Below, piece after piece: positions 15,689 through 25,056 of a DNA stretch of 64,000 nt (position 1 is its first letter; each line of letters opens with the position of its first letter). The translations under genes and the position numbers were made by a program. The stretch is from Streptomyces sp. SJL17-4 (GTDB lineage: Bacteria; Actinomycetota; Actinomycetes; Streptomycetales; Streptomycetaceae), in the NCBI RefSeq assembly GCF_036826855.1, contig NZ_CP104578.1, positions 8,242,501-8,306,500 on the forward strand. The letters are read 5' to 3'. The notes below the pieces were generated by a model. It was not told the DNA's origin, searched no databases, and worked only from the letters and a program-made list of their open reading frames with translations.

Positions 15689-16237
15689 TCAACCTCGACC
15701 TCGGCCCGCTGCGGCCTCTCCTCCCACCGGCCGACGGAGGGCCGGGGCGACGTGTGCGGCAGGCTTCATGTCGACCTGCGAACGGTGACGACGGGGGTCG
15801 ATTCCCAGGACGACAGGCCCCCCGCCGGCGGATGGCCGGTGGACTTCGCGGACGGTCATCACCGGGCAGTGACTGCGGGCGGCCAAGGAGAGCGGCGTCG
15901 ATCCGAGCAGCAGGCCCTTGAGGCCGCCCATGCCCCTGGAACCGACGACGATCAGGTCCGCGGCCTGCGACTCGACCTCCAGCACGTGCACCACGTCACC
16001 GGTCACCACCGCCGTGGTCACGGTGACCTCGGGAGCCGTGCGACGTGCGTGGATCGCGGCTTCGTGGACCAGTGCCCTGGCAGCCGGGTCCGGCACCACG
16101 TATCTGGGCTTGATCGGCACTTGGGCGTGCACCACACGCAGCTGCGCACCGCGCAGGACGGCCGCCGCGGCGGCCGCTTCCACAGCGGTGAGACTCATCG
16201 ACGAGCCGTCCACCCCGACAACGACGAGTGTGCCCAT
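15689..16237 (-). CDS. Universal stress protein, second UspA domain truncated
   Basis: The 182-residue product contains one whole UspA domain (about 1-132): LVVVGVDGSSMSLTAVEAAA at the start and the ATP-binding loop GSRGMGGLKGLLLGSTPLSL. A second domain begins normally (GPVVLGIDP) but stops after about 35 residues in an Arg/Ala-rich tail. Streptomyces homologues usually have two complete domains of about 290 residues, so the 3' half appears lost. GAGGAG lies nine bases before the ATG. It probably retains nucleotide binding. Confidence 0.85.
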   Translation of the reverse strand: MGTLVVVGVDGSSMSLTAVEAAAAAAVLRGAQLRVVHAQVPIKPRYVVPDPAARALVHEAAIHARRTAPEVTVTTAVVTGDVVHVLEVESQAADLIVVGSRGMGGLKGLLLGSTPLSLAARSHCPVMTVREVHRPSAGGGPVVLGIDPRRHRSQVDMKPAAHVAPALRRPVGGEAAAGRGRG

Positions 16238-16588
16238 GGACGACCGCTCCTCTTCAAGCTGTGGGTTCTCAGCGTCGCCCCGTCGCCATGGCGCTGCAAT
16301 TCATGCGAGCCCGGGGCGCAGCGCACGACGGCCGCCGTCCGGTCGCACGGCGGCCCCGCGCCGCGGCCCGGCGCGCGGCGTGGGCCGCCGGGTTCAGACG
16401 GTGCGGCGGTTGCCTCGTCGTCACAGGGCAGCCGCGCATCCGCGGCAGTCGGCCGGAGAGGTCTCTCCGGCCACCGCGCCGGTACGGCCCTCCTCGGCTG
16501 GGGTACGTGATCGAGCCCAGCGGCGGGCAGCGGATGAGTGTGCTGTCGGCGCCGGGGTGTGGGAGGAAGGCCGGGCCTTGGCGGCGAT
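16238..16588. other. 351-base intergenic region with an inverted repeat
   Basis: I see no gene here. The notable element is an inverted repeat at 16451-16472, GGCCGGAGAG gt CTCTCCGGCC, with 10-bp arms. It lies 117 bases beyond the LysE stop and could be a terminator for that gene or an operator for the universal stress gene. Confidence 0.6.
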
Positions 16589-17209
16589 TCAGGGCTGGGA
16601 GGTTGCGACCTTGATCCCGAATCCGATCAGGACGACGCCCGTGATGCGGTCCATGGCCCGTCGTACGCCAGGCTTCTCGAAGAAGGCGCGGGCCTTGGCC
16701 AGCACCAGCACGTAGCTGCCGAGCCAGACGAGGGTGAGGGCCGCGTGGACGAGGACGAGCACGGTCATCCCGAGGTGCGGCGTGAGGCCGGACGGAGCGA
16801 GCGTGGGCAGGAGGCCCGTGTAGAAGACGGCGATCTTCGGATTGAAGATGTTGCTGACCAGTCCGGTACGCCACGGATTCCCGGACGGGACCGGCGAACT
16901 CGCCTCCGGGGCCGTCGAACGACCGCGCCGACTCTGCCGCAGCGCCTGGACACCCAGGAAACCGAGGTAGACGGCACCGGCGAGCTTGACGAGCGTGTAC
17001 GCCGTGGCGGACGCCGCCAGGACGGCGGCCAGACCTACCACGGTGAGCGAGCCCCATGTGAGCAGCCCCGCCGTGATGCCCCCGACCGTGCGCAGACCGT
17101 CCCGCCAGCCGGACGCGATGGCACGCTTCGTCACCACCGCCATGTCCGGCCCGGGAACCACGGTCAGGACAGCGAGCACACCGGTGGCCGTGAGCAACTG
17201 AACGAACAT
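16589..17209 (-). CDS. LysE/RhtB-family amino-acid exporter
   Basis: The 206-residue membrane protein has about six hydrophobic helices and the family signature VVPGPDMAVVTKRAIASGWR near residues 18-38. A second conserved part is NPWRTGLVSNIFNPKIAVFY around 110-130, where the NP-K motif is characteristic. Members export amino acids or homoserine lactones by proton antiport; the substrate is undetermined. Start ATG 17209 has only a weak GAG-type site. Upstream coding frames on this strand are not conserved. Confidence 0.9.
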   Translation of the reverse strand: MFVQLLTATGVLAVLTVVPGPDMAVVTKRAIASGWRDGLRTVGGITAGLLTWGSLTVVGLAAVLAASATAYTLVKLAGAVYLGFLGVQALRQSRRGRSTAPEASSPVPSGNPWRTGLVSNIFNPKIAVFYTGLLPTLAPSGLTPHLGMTVLVLVHAALTLVWLGSYVLVLAKARAFFEKPGVRRAMDRITGVVLIGFGIKVATSQP

Positions 17210-17289
17210 GGGCTCAGTCTCGCACCGAGGACCGCAGGCGCTTGATCTCGGTGGGACGGATCTGCACCGAGCGCCGGTCGGCGCCTTCC

Positions 17290-17422
17290 CGTACCCATCC
17301 ACAGCACCCTCTCCGAGTCCTTCTCCTTCGAACGGCTCGAGGAGTACGCGGAGCGCGGCCCTGAGGAGCTCCGGGCCTTCGCCGAGCAGCAGGACACCTA
17401 CTTCACCGACCGGACGGCGTGA
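17290..17422 (+). pseudogene. Unidentified C-terminal protein fragment
   Basis: The frame ending at 17420-17422 reads IHSTLSESFSFERLEEYAER, then GPEELRAFAEQQDTYFTDR. This is convincing protein-like sequence with normal Streptomyces third-base GC. It has no start codon, and a stop codon in the same frame lies shortly upstream. It looks like the remains of a larger gene cut by the neighbouring LysE region. I do not recognise the family. Confidence 0.45.
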
Positions 17423-17503
17423 GGCGCGCAGGGCCTGAGGCGGTGTCGACGAACTGCTCGCTGCGCCGCCCCGTCCCGCCCACGTGGGGCTAGGCTCCGT
17501 GGG

Positions 17504-17884
17504 ATGGAGCGAGCTGAGGTTCTGAAGCGAGTGATCGGCATCCTGACGGAGGCTCAGGAGATCCGCCGGGCCGTGGAGGACGAGAGTCAGGACGAGGACG
17601 CGTTCGAGTCCGCGGCCGAGATCGACCCGCGCGTGGTCACGGAGATGCTGAACGAGATGCTGCCCCACATCAGCGTGCCGGCCGACGCCGCTCCCCAGGA
17701 GGTCGCCCGCCTCCTCGCCACAGCCCTCGGTCCCGCCCTGTACACCATGGTCTCCGGGTTCACCCTGGCCTTCACCAGTCTCGCCATGGCGCACGACGAG
17801 GGGCGGACCGACGTCTCCTCCGCCGAGGTGCTGCAGAGCCTCGCCCTCCAGGTGGAGGCGGGCCGCTTCGACGAGGGCGCCTGA
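17504..17884 (+). CDS. Conserved hypothetical protein
   Basis: The 126-residue acidic protein begins MERAEVLKRVIGILTEAQEI and consists of several predicted helices, with one hydrophobic helix (ATALGPALYTMVSGFTLAFT) that could be buried or membrane-associated. It has no catalytic motif that I recognise. No ribosome site precedes the ATG (tccgtgggATG), so it may be translated from a leaderless or very short leader. It stands alone between two plus-strand units. Two GC-rich hairpins follow it. Confidence 0.7.
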   Translation: MERAEVLKRVIGILTEAQEIRRAVEDESQDEDAFESAAEIDPRVVTEMLNEMLPHISVPADAAPQEVARLLATALGPALYTMVSGFTLAFTSLAMAHDEGRTDVSSAEVLQSLALQVEAGRFDEGA

Positions 17885-17901
17885 ACGATCCACCCGCGCT
17901 G

Positions 17902-17933
17902 CGTGACGGCGGACTCTGCGGGGAGCCGTCACG
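17902..17933 (+). terminator. Candidate terminator hairpin
   Basis: CGTGACGGC (17902-17910) pairs with GCCGTCACG (17925-17933) across a 14-nt loop, just after the stop of the conserved hypothetical gene. Confidence 0.55.
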
Positions 17934-18041
17934 GCCTGCTCCCACCCGCGGCAGGCGGGCGGACTCGGCGGCCCGCGTGCTGACAGGGCCGCAGCCCAGT
18001 CGAATTCTTCGCTGCGGCCCTCGGGGACGAGAATCCCCGGT

Positions 18042-18073
18042 GACCGCCCGTTTCCGGGGCCCCGCGGGCGGTC
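18042..18073 (+). terminator. Second candidate hairpin before the membrane phosphatase gene
   Basis: GACCGCCCG (18042-18050) pairs with CGGGCGGTC (18065-18073) across a 14-nt loop. It may be a second terminator or a structure in the upstream region of the next gene. Confidence 0.4.
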
Positions 18074-18139
18074 GCTCGCGGGCCGCCGTGCACGTCACCT
18101 GAAGCGCTATGCACCTACTGTGCGGATATTCTGTCCGAT

Positions 18140-19249
18140 GTGATCACGTTTGGACCGCTATGGCTTCGCCGGCGCTACGGCCCGGGGGTGCTTGTGCGGC
18201 TGTCGCCGGTCATCCTGACCGTCGTGATCGCCGGGCTTGCCTACACCACTCCACCCGAGATGGCTTTCAGCCGCCTCCTGCCTGCCGCACCGGCCCTGGC
18301 CGCCGCCATGTGGCCGGTCCTGCCCACGGTCCTGCTCGGCACGATCTGCCTGGTGCTGATGATCGGCCTGAGCCTCGTCTTCCCCGACCTGGGAACATGG
18401 TGGACGGGCGCGGGGATCATCGCGGTCACCGTCGCGGCCGCGTACGGAAGCCATGTGCGACTGCAGCGGGAGCGCACCCTCCTTCAGGTACGGCTCGTCG
18501 CCGACGCGGCGCAGCAGGTCGTGCTCGGCCCGATGCCGCGCCACTTCAGGAACGTCGAGATCGAGTCGTTGTACCTCGCGGCCGCGGCTGAGGCCCGCAT
18601 CGGCGGGGACTTCTACGAGGTGGTCGACACGCCGTACGGCGTCAGACTGCTCATCGGTGACGTACGCGGCAAAGGCCTGCCGGCGGTGGGAGCGGCCGCG
18701 GCCATCGTCAACGCCTTCCGCGAGGCCGCGTACAGCGAGACAGATCTGGTCCACGTGGCCCGCAGGCTCGACGCCAGCTGCACCCGGTACAACGGCGCCT
18801 TTCCCCCGGACGGGGTGACGGAGCGCTTCGCCACCGCGCTTCTCGTCGAGATCCCGCTCGACGGCGGGCGGATCGGCATCCTCAACTGCGGACACCCGCC
18901 TCCGCTGCTCCTGAACCGCAAGACAGTCCGTGTCATCGAGTCCGCGACCCCCTCACCACTGCTGAGCCTGGCCGATCTGCTGGGGGACCACTACAGCGTC
19001 GACACCTGTGACTTCGCCCCCGGTGACCTGCTGCTCCTGTACACCGATGGGATCGCCGAGGCCCGCGCACGTAACGGCGAGTTCTTTCCGCTGACAGCCT
19101 GGATGCGCCGACAACCGCGGACCCCGCCCCGTGAACTGCTCACGGCACTTCACCGCGACCTGCTCCGCTATACCCAAGGACGTCTCGACGACGACATCGC
19201 CGCCCTCGCCGTACACCTGGGTGAGCACCGAGCCACCCAGTCCCCGTGA
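18140..19249 (+). CDS. Membrane-anchored PP2C SpoIIE-type phosphatase
   Basis: The 369-residue protein has an N-terminal membrane region of three hydrophobic helices (about 20-115), then a SpoIIE phosphatase domain: EARIGGDFYEVVDTPYGVRL, LIGDVRGKGLPA, LNCGHPPPLLL and LLLYTDGIAEARARNGEFF, with DDDIAALAV at the end. The metal-binding aspartates are present. The fold should dephosphorylate an anti-anti-sigma factor in response to a membrane signal, but no partner is adjacent. The start is GTG 18140. A TATTCT box about 10 bases ahead suggests a leaderless message. Confidence 0.9.
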   Translation: MITFGPLWLRRRYGPGVLVRLSPVILTVVIAGLAYTTPPEMAFSRLLPAAPALAAAMWPVLPTVLLGTICLVLMIGLSLVFPDLGTWWTGAGIIAVTVAAAYGSHVRLQRERTLLQVRLVADAAQQVVLGPMPRHFRNVEIESLYLAAAAEARIGGDFYEVVDTPYGVRLLIGDVRGKGLPAVGAAAAIVNAFREAAYSETDLVHVARRLDASCTRYNGAFPPDGVTERFATALLVEIPLDGGRIGILNCGHPPPLLLNRKTVRVIESATPSPLLSLADLLGDHYSVDTCDFAPGDLLLLYTDGIAEARARNGEFFPLTAWMRRQPRTPPRELLTALHRDLLRYTQGRLDDDIAALAVHLGEHRATQSP

Positions 19250-19451
19250 GCGAGTCACCGGCCCGTCACGCCGGAGGCATCGTCGGCCCGGAGACGCCGG
19301 CTCGCCCGGCCCGGCCGGCAATCGCCACGTTCGGGGAGCCGGGCGCGCATGGCCTGGCGTATCTCCCGCGCCCGGCCTGATCCTCCGGGAGGTCGCCCGT
19401 AAGGCGGCCGCCCGGAGAACTGCCGTCTTTCCCGGCGAGGTGGCTCAGGGC

Positions 19452-20627
19452 TCAGCGCAGCGCGAGTGCGACGAACTGCGTGACCGCGTCCTTGTCGAAG
19501 TTGTCGTCGCTGACGAGGATCAGGGATCGCTCGCCGGACGGCAGGGTGGGGCCCCAGGTCATGCCTTCGGTGTTGTCGACGGTGGACAGGCCGAGCGTGT
19601 GGAAGTCGGCGACGAGCCTCTTCCGCATGGGCACGACGGGCTGTCCGGCCAGGGAATCCACGGCCCGTACGTCGGTGGCGCCCCGCGTGGTGGTGTCGTA
19701 CAGGCGGATCTTGTACCCGGAGCCGGCGACCCAGGTGCGTTCGAGCACGAGGTAGCGCTCGGGGTCGTCGGGGAAGGCGAGGAGAGAGGGCACGCCGGTG
19801 TCGGGGCCCCACGGGCTGGTCGGGTCGGACTCGGCGAAGATCTTCTCGATGGGGTACGCGAACTGTCCGAGCACCCGGCCGCCGCGGGTCTGCCGCGTGA
19901 CGCGGACGAGCGCGCCGTGCGTCAGGTCCGGCACCGGGCCGTCCTGAAGAAGCGGGCCCTCGACCGCGCTGGTCACCACGGTGCCGCGGGCGCCGAAGGT
20001 GAGTGCCTCGACGGCCTGGTTCCGGCGCGGCCCGCGCTCCGGGGTGATCGTGTAGTTCTCCGGGAGCCGCAGACGGCCGTGGTGGGCGCCGTCGGGGTCG
20101 GAGATCTCGATGGACGGCTGGATCACGGGCGGGCCGGCGACGGCGGGCCGGTCGCCCTCCTGCCCCCACCAGTAGCGGCAGTCGCGCGGGTCGACGCGGA
20201 TCTCCTCCGGATCGATCGCCTTGCCGTCGCCGAGCGCGGGCGACGGGTAGACCGAGCCGTCCGGCTGGAGGAGGGGGTGGGTCGCGGTGAAGTCGACCGC
20301 GTGCACGCCGGCGGCGTCGATGTCGAGCTTCGCGGTGTAGAAGCGCGCGGGCTGGAGGAAGGAACGGTCGTCGCTGATGAGGACGTACTCACCGGTGCAC
20401 CTGTCGCGGTCGATGCCGGACAGGCCGCCGACCGTGGTCCCCTGGAAGTCGAGCTTGTGCGGGACGGTCTTCTCGCCGAGCAGACGGGCCTGCACCGCAC
20501 GCTTCGACTCCGGTCCGTACGCGCCGGGTTGGGGTGCGGCGGCCACGGCGGGGGCGACGGCGGAGGTGACGAGCAGGGCCGCGACGCAGGCGCGGCGGAT
20601 CACAGAGGCACTCATACCGATGATCAT
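19452..20627 (-). CDS. Secreted esterase-like protein of the phytase-like family
   Basis: The 391-residue protein has an N-terminal signal peptide (RRACVAALLVTSAVAPAVAA, with AAA-type cleavage near residue 30). A beta-propeller-type domain follows: GGLSGIDRDRCTGEYVLISD, DPEEIRVDPRDCRYWW, NTEGMTWGPTLPSGERSLIL and VSDDNFD at the end. This pattern matches proteins annotated as esterase-like activity of phytase family. An extracellular phosphoesterase role is plausible but unproven. The start at ATG 20627 is supported by a G-rich stretch upstream; ATG 20615 is an alternative. It is divergent from the secreted nuclease gene, with a 187-base shared promoter region. Confidence 0.85.
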   Translation of the reverse strand: MIIGMSASVIRRACVAALLVTSAVAPAVAAAPQPGAYGPESKRAVQARLLGEKTVPHKLDFQGTTVGGLSGIDRDRCTGEYVLISDDRSFLQPARFYTAKLDIDAAGVHAVDFTATHPLLQPDGSVYPSPALGDGKAIDPEEIRVDPRDCRYWWGQEGDRPAVAGPPVIQPSIEISDPDGAHHGRLRLPENYTITPERGPRRNQAVEALTFGARGTVVTSAVEGPLLQDGPVPDLTHGALVRVTRQTRGGRVLGQFAYPIEKIFAESDPTSPWGPDTGVPSLLAFPDDPERYLVLERTWVAGSGYKIRLYDTTTRGATDVRAVDSLAGQPVVPMRKRLVADFHTLGLSTVDNTEGMTWGPTLPSGERSLILVSDDNFDKDAVTQFVALALR

Positions 20628-20814
20628 GACCCGGCCCCCGCCCACCCCGCAGTCACCCAGGCGAGTGTTCCTCACGCCCACCGGGCCGACAGTCGGACCA
20701 TAGGTGTGACGGGAGGGCTGGGATTGATCACGCCGGGCCTCGTTTGGCAGAGTCCAGGGGCGTCCCGAGGGGGGACGGGGGTGCGGACACCCATATGTTC
20801 GATAGTGAGTTGAT

Positions 20815-23040
20815 ATGAGAAGATCTGCGGCCACGTGGCTGCGCAGGGTCGCACCCGCCCTGGTGGCGGTCGCCCTCCTCGGCGCGCATGCCGTGCCTGC
20901 GGCGGCTGTCACGACGACGCCCGGTGACGCGGCGGGGAACGCCTACACCCGGGACTCGGTTCGCGCGGCGACCTGGAACATGTGCGGTGAGGCCGGCGGC
21001 GAGTACGCCTCCGCCCCCGGCTACTGCCCATGGCGCAACGGCAAGACCAACACCGGGCAGAAGGACCCCGCCGGGAATCCGATCTACGAATACCTCGGTC
21101 CCGAGAAGAAGATGAAAGGCGTCGCCAAGCTCATCAACGAGCGCAATCTGAACGCGGTCATGCTGCAGGAGGTCTGCGCCGGTACGACGGCGGGCGATAC
21201 GGCCGGATCCAGCCACCTCGACGAACTCGCGGCTCTGCTCCCCGATGACTGGACCTTCGCCTCGGCGGGCGTCACGCGGCCGGACGAACCGTACGAGGAG
21301 CCCGAGCGTTCGGAGGTCGAGCTCATCGACCAGGAGGGTTCGGACTGCCGTGGTCCGGCCCTGACGGGGACTCTGAGCATCGCCATCGCGGTCAAGGGAC
21401 AGATCACCTGGAAGACGGAGAAGGCCTTCCACACGCCTGTCGACGCCGGACTGTCGATGAACAGCGGATCCGTGCTCTGTGTCGAGGTGGCCGGCTGGGA
21501 GAGTCACCTCTGCACCACGCACATCTCCAACTTCGACAAGGACGAGCAGGAGGGACGGCTCGACCAGGGCAAAGCCAAGGAACTGTACGACCAGCAGATA
21601 GCGACCACCGCGGACGTGGTGAAGAAATTCCCGTCGGTGGTTCTGGGCGGTGACTTCAACACCGGCAACCGGGACAGGATCCAGACCCTGTACAGCCTCA
21701 TGGCGGAGTGCGACCAGCGGTCGTATCTGCCGGGCGATGCCGCGAACGAGACCACGAAGTTCAACCGGACGAACGAGACGCTCGCCGACCCCAACGGCCC
21801 CGACGCGGGCGGGTACGAGTCGTACGACGACACGGAGTCCAAGATCGACTACCTGTTCTCGACCGGCGGCTTCACCGGGTGCGACTCGGCGACCGAGTAC
21901 GGCGACAGGACGAACTACAGACTCACGGCCCAGCCGCAGTGCACGATGGCCGCCAAGAACTGCGTCGCCGGCGATGAGGCGTACTCGGACCACACTCCCG
22001 TCTACGGATACACGCAGGGGGGTCCGACACTGTCCTGGAAGCTCGACGGCAGCGCCGACGCGACGTCCGGCGGATCCGGCGGCCACACCGGTGTGCGCAC
22101 CGGGGGAGCGGACTGGGCTCCGGCGGAGCACGGAGGAGCCCTGCTGCTGGACGGGAGCGACGACACCGTCACCCAGAGCGGTCCCGCGGTCAACACCGCC
22201 CAGAGCTTCACGGTCTCGGCCTGGATCAAGGTGGACCCCCTGACGACCGCTACCTCGGCCGTACTCTCCCAGGACGGGGAGCGGATCAGCGGGATGATCC
22301 TCTGGTACAACGCGACCGACTCCTCCTGGCGGTTCGGGATGCCCAGGGCGGACGCCGACGGCTGGAGCGTCGATCAGGCCGTCGCCCCCGGAGCCGTCAA
22401 GGGCGAATGGACCAGGCTCACGGGTGTGTACGACGCAGCCGCAGGAACGATCAGCCTCTTCGTCAACGGTTCCAAGAAGGCCACGAGTGCCCACACCGCC
22501 CGGTGGAGCGCGTCCAAGTCCTTCGTCGTCGGCCGAGACCTGGTCAACGGCGCTCACAACGCCCACTTCAAGGGACATGTCCAGCGGGTCGAGGCCTTCG
22601 CCTACCCCATGCGGGACGACCAGGTGGCCTCCTACGCCGGAAGCATGACCGCGCCGACCGGCAAGAAGACAGCGCTGCAGGGTCCCGAGGGGGAGCTCTC
22701 CCAGGGCTGCCATGTGTCGCTCGACGAGTTCGGCAACGACTTCGGCACGACCGGCAGCCTCACGCCCACGCTCACGGCGAAGGTCCGGCACCCCGACCCC
22801 TCCAAGGACGTCTGGGCCGAGTTCTCCCTCTGGGACAACACCTCCTCGACACAGATCCTGACGCTCGGCACGCCGGGATCGAGAAGCCTCACGACGGTCA
22901 AGGGACAGGGCACGGTCTCTCTCACCGTGCCGGCCCTCACCCCCGGGCACAGCTACGGCTGGCGGGTACGCACGGCCGACCAGACGACCAACGACACGCC
23001 TGTCTCCGCCAACTGCCACTTCAGGGCTCCCGCAGCCTGA
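20815..23040 (+). CDS. Secreted endonuclease/exonuclease/phosphatase-family protein with LamG domain
   Basis: The 741-residue protein has a Sec signal peptide (about 1-31). The EEP domain (about 45-400) shows RAATWNMCGEAGGEY, AVMLQEVC, TTHISNFDKD, LGGDFNTGNRDR and the terminal SDHTPVYGY. These supply the metal-binding Asn/Glu, the catalytic Asp-Asn pair and the final His, so nuclease or phosphodiesterase activity is likely. A LamG/concanavalin-type domain (about 410-610) follows with SFTVSAWIKVDPLTTATSAV and GTISLFVNG. The C-terminal 120 residues look like an Ig-like domain. The enzyme should act outside the cell on nucleic acid or phosphorylated polymers. It ends at a clear terminator. Confidence 0.9.
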   Translation: MRRSAATWLRRVAPALVAVALLGAHAVPAAAVTTTPGDAAGNAYTRDSVRAATWNMCGEAGGEYASAPGYCPWRNGKTNTGQKDPAGNPIYEYLGPEKKMKGVAKLINERNLNAVMLQEVCAGTTAGDTAGSSHLDELAALLPDDWTFASAGVTRPDEPYEEPERSEVELIDQEGSDCRGPALTGTLSIAIAVKGQITWKTEKAFHTPVDAGLSMNSGSVLCVEVAGWESHLCTTHISNFDKDEQEGRLDQGKAKELYDQQIATTADVVKKFPSVVLGGDFNTGNRDRIQTLYSLMAECDQRSYLPGDAANETTKFNRTNETLADPNGPDAGGYESYDDTESKIDYLFSTGGFTGCDSATEYGDRTNYRLTAQPQCTMAAKNCVAGDEAYSDHTPVYGYTQGGPTLSWKLDGSADATSGGSGGHTGVRTGGADWAPAEHGGALLLDGSDDTVTQSGPAVNTAQSFTVSAWIKVDPLTTATSAVLSQDGERISGMILWYNATDSSWRFGMPRADADGWSVDQAVAPGAVKGEWTRLTGVYDAAAGTISLFVNGSKKATSAHTARWSASKSFVVGRDLVNGAHNAHFKGHVQRVEAFAYPMRDDQVASYAGSMTAPTGKKTALQGPEGELSQGCHVSLDEFGNDFGTTGSLTPTLTAKVRHPDPSKDVWAEFSLWDNTSSTQILTLGTPGSRSLTTVKGQGTVSLTVPALTPGHSYGWRVRTADQTTNDTPVSANCHFRAPAA

Positions 23041-23056
23041 ACCACCGGCAGCTCTC

Positions 23057-23085
23057 GTGCCCCGGTCGGCCACCGACCGGGGCAC
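23057..23085 (+). terminator. Perfect 13-bp hairpin after the nuclease gene
   Basis: GTGCCCCGGTCGG (23057-23069) pairs perfectly with CCGACCGGGGCAC (23073-23085) across the loop cca, 17 bases after the stop codon. Confidence 0.88.
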
Positions 23086-23157
23086 CCCTGCTCCGTAGCC
23101 CCCGGCAGGCGGCCGGTGAACCGGAGCAGGCCCCTTGTCAGACCCGGGCCGTACCGT

Positions 23158-23290
23158 GCTGTCCGTGCCACGCGAACAGCGATCGCTGACCGACGAGAAC
23201 GCCGCTTGGGCCCTGCGCGCCGTAGCCGCGGGGATGACGCGCGCCAGCGTGCGGCCGACCAGCTCGGTGTCCGGCCCGGCGTCATCCAGG
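23158..23290 (+). pseudogene. Helix-turn-helix fragment with a frameshift
   Basis: The frame reads EQRSLTDENAAWALRAVAAG, then MTRASV. With a one-base shift near 23250 it continues AADQLGVRPGVIQAL. Together this resembles a short helix-turn-helix like those in resolvases or small regulators. It breaks off into the hydrolase relic. The assignment is tentative. Confidence 0.35.
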
Positions 23291-23400
23291 CGCTGTGCCC
23301 CGGCGGCAGCAGCCCCGGCTGCTGCAACCCGTTCCACGATCTCGGCACCCAGCACGAGAACCCAACCCCAGGCCGGCCCACACGACCCCGCCCGCCCCAT

Positions 23401-23971
23401 GGGGCTGCTGGACGACGCGGAGGCCATCCGGGACAGCCTCCGGCGCATCGACGGCCCGGTCGCGGTGATCGCCCACTCCTACGGCGGCGTCCCCGCCACG
23501 GAGGCCATCGCGGACGCTCCGAACGTGGTACGGGCCGTGTATCTCGCCGCTTTCCAACTGGACGCGGGGGAGAGCATGTTCACCTTCCTCGGGTCGCCCG
23601 TACCGGACGACGGCACGGGTCACGCTCCGCCGTACGAGGACGCCCGACGGATCCTCTTCGACGACGTGCCCGACGCCGACGCCGAACGCGCCGTGGCCCG
23701 GCTGCGCCCGCAGACCGTCCTGTCCTTCACGGAGCGGGTGACCAGCGCGGGTTGGCGCACCGTGCCCTCCAGCCACGTCGTCTGCGAACGCGACCGGGCG
23801 CTCGAACCGTCCCGGCAACACGAGCTCGCGACGCGCGCCGGTTCCGTCCACCGGCTGCCCAGCGGCCACTCGCCGTTCCTCTCCATGCCCCGGCAACTGG
23901 ACACGCTCCTGGTCCGGATAGCCACCTCCGCGGCGGCTCCCCCGCGTGAACCGACCCATTGCCGCAGCTGA
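23401..23971 (+). pseudogene. Alpha/beta hydrolase lacking its N-terminal half
   Basis: The frame contains LLDDAEAIRDSLRRIDGPVA, then VIAHSYGGVPATEA with the nucleophile Ser in GHSYGG-like context, then NVVRAVYLAAFQLDAGESMF. The final catalytic His is in RLPSGHSPFLSMP. The first 60 or so residues of such esterases (the oxyanion HG motif and the first strands) are missing. Upstream the same open frame runs back to 23135 through unrelated Ala/Ser/Pro-rich sequence. It might still be translated from an upstream GTG, but is probably inactive. Confidence 0.65.
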
Positions 23972-24194
23972 CTCTCGCAGGCATCGCCCGCACCGCGCAG
24001 TACCTCTTCGGCCACGGCCACCGCAGAGTTCCCCGATCGCGGCTCCGTAGGCATCCCACGCCGGTGGTGGCTACGGCGCTGACGGCGGTGATCGGACTGC
24101 CGTTCGGGAGCGGCATTGGACCGACCGGGTCCTCCGTACGGGTACCCGCCGGTGTCGCCCCTCGGACGGCTGCCGCCCCGGTGAGGATCGGTCC

Positions 24195-25049
24195 ATGGGC
24201 GTCGTCCTGCCGGTCCTCTTCTCGCTGCTCGCCGCGTTCAGCAACGCGCTGGCCACGGTGCTCCAGCGGCGTGCGGCGCTCACCGTCCCGCAGTCCGACT
24301 CCTTCCGGCCCGGACTGATCATCGACCTGCTGCACCGCCCTCTTTGGCTGGCCGGCATCGTCGCCGTCATCGCCGCCGGGGTCGGACAGGCGGCGGCCCT
24401 CGCGACCGGGCCGCTGGCCCTCGTACAGCCGCTTTTCGTACTGGAACTTCCCCTCGCCCTGCTGATCGCCTCCCTGCTGTCGCGCGAACGACTGCCCGGC
24501 CGGCTCTGGGCCGCGGTGGCGGGGGTCGTGGCCGGACTCGGGGTGGCGCTCGTGGCCGCCTCGCCCACCGGCAACCGCACCCATGTGGAACTGGACCGTT
24601 GGGTGCCGGTCCTGGTGACCTGCGCCGTCGCCGTGGTGGCCCTCGCCGCCATCGGATCGCGCAGACCGCCCGGGCGCGCGAGGGCCGGCTGTTTCGGCGC
24701 CGCGACGGCGATCTGTTACGCGCTCACCGCCGCCCTCATGAAGACGTCCATGCACATCCTCGGCGACGGCGGCATCGGCGCCTTCCTGACGGCCTGGCAG
24801 ACCTACGCCTTCTGCGCTGCGGGGATCGCGGCCCTCCTGCTGCTCGAACACGCCATGCAGGGCGGTCCGCTCGTCGCCTCGCAGCCCGCCCTGACCCTCG
24901 GTGACGCCACCGTGAGCCTGAGCCTCGGCGTCCTGCTGTACGAGGAGCACGTACGGGCGGGCTGGTGGCTGCTGCCCCAGCTCGCGGGGATCGCACTGAT
25001 CGTCCTCGGGGTGTTCACGCTGGCGCGTAGCGACGTCGGCGCGTCCTGA
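24195..25049 (+). CDS. DMT/EamA-type transporter
   Basis: The 284-residue protein has about nine hydrophobic helices in two halves, beginning MGVVLPVLFSLLAAFSNALA and containing PLALVQPLFVLELPLALLIA. It resembles drug/metabolite transporter (EamA, DUF-type) proteins widespread in Streptomyces. The substrate is unknown. GAGG lies eight bases ahead of the ATG. It is convergent with the lanthipeptide export permease, with only seven bases between the stop codons, so the two transcripts could interfere. Confidence 0.85.
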   Translation: MGVVLPVLFSLLAAFSNALATVLQRRAALTVPQSDSFRPGLIIDLLHRPLWLAGIVAVIAAGVGQAAALATGPLALVQPLFVLELPLALLIASLLSRERLPGRLWAAVAGVVAGLGVALVAASPTGNRTHVELDRWVPVLVTCAVAVVALAAIGSRRPPGRARAGCFGAATAICYALTAALMKTSMHILGDGGIGAFLTAWQTYAFCAAGIAALLLLEHAMQGGPLVASQPALTLGDATVSLSLGVLLYEEHVRAGWWLLPQLAGIALIVLGVFTLARSDVGAS

Positions 25050-25056
25050 CGGTGTG

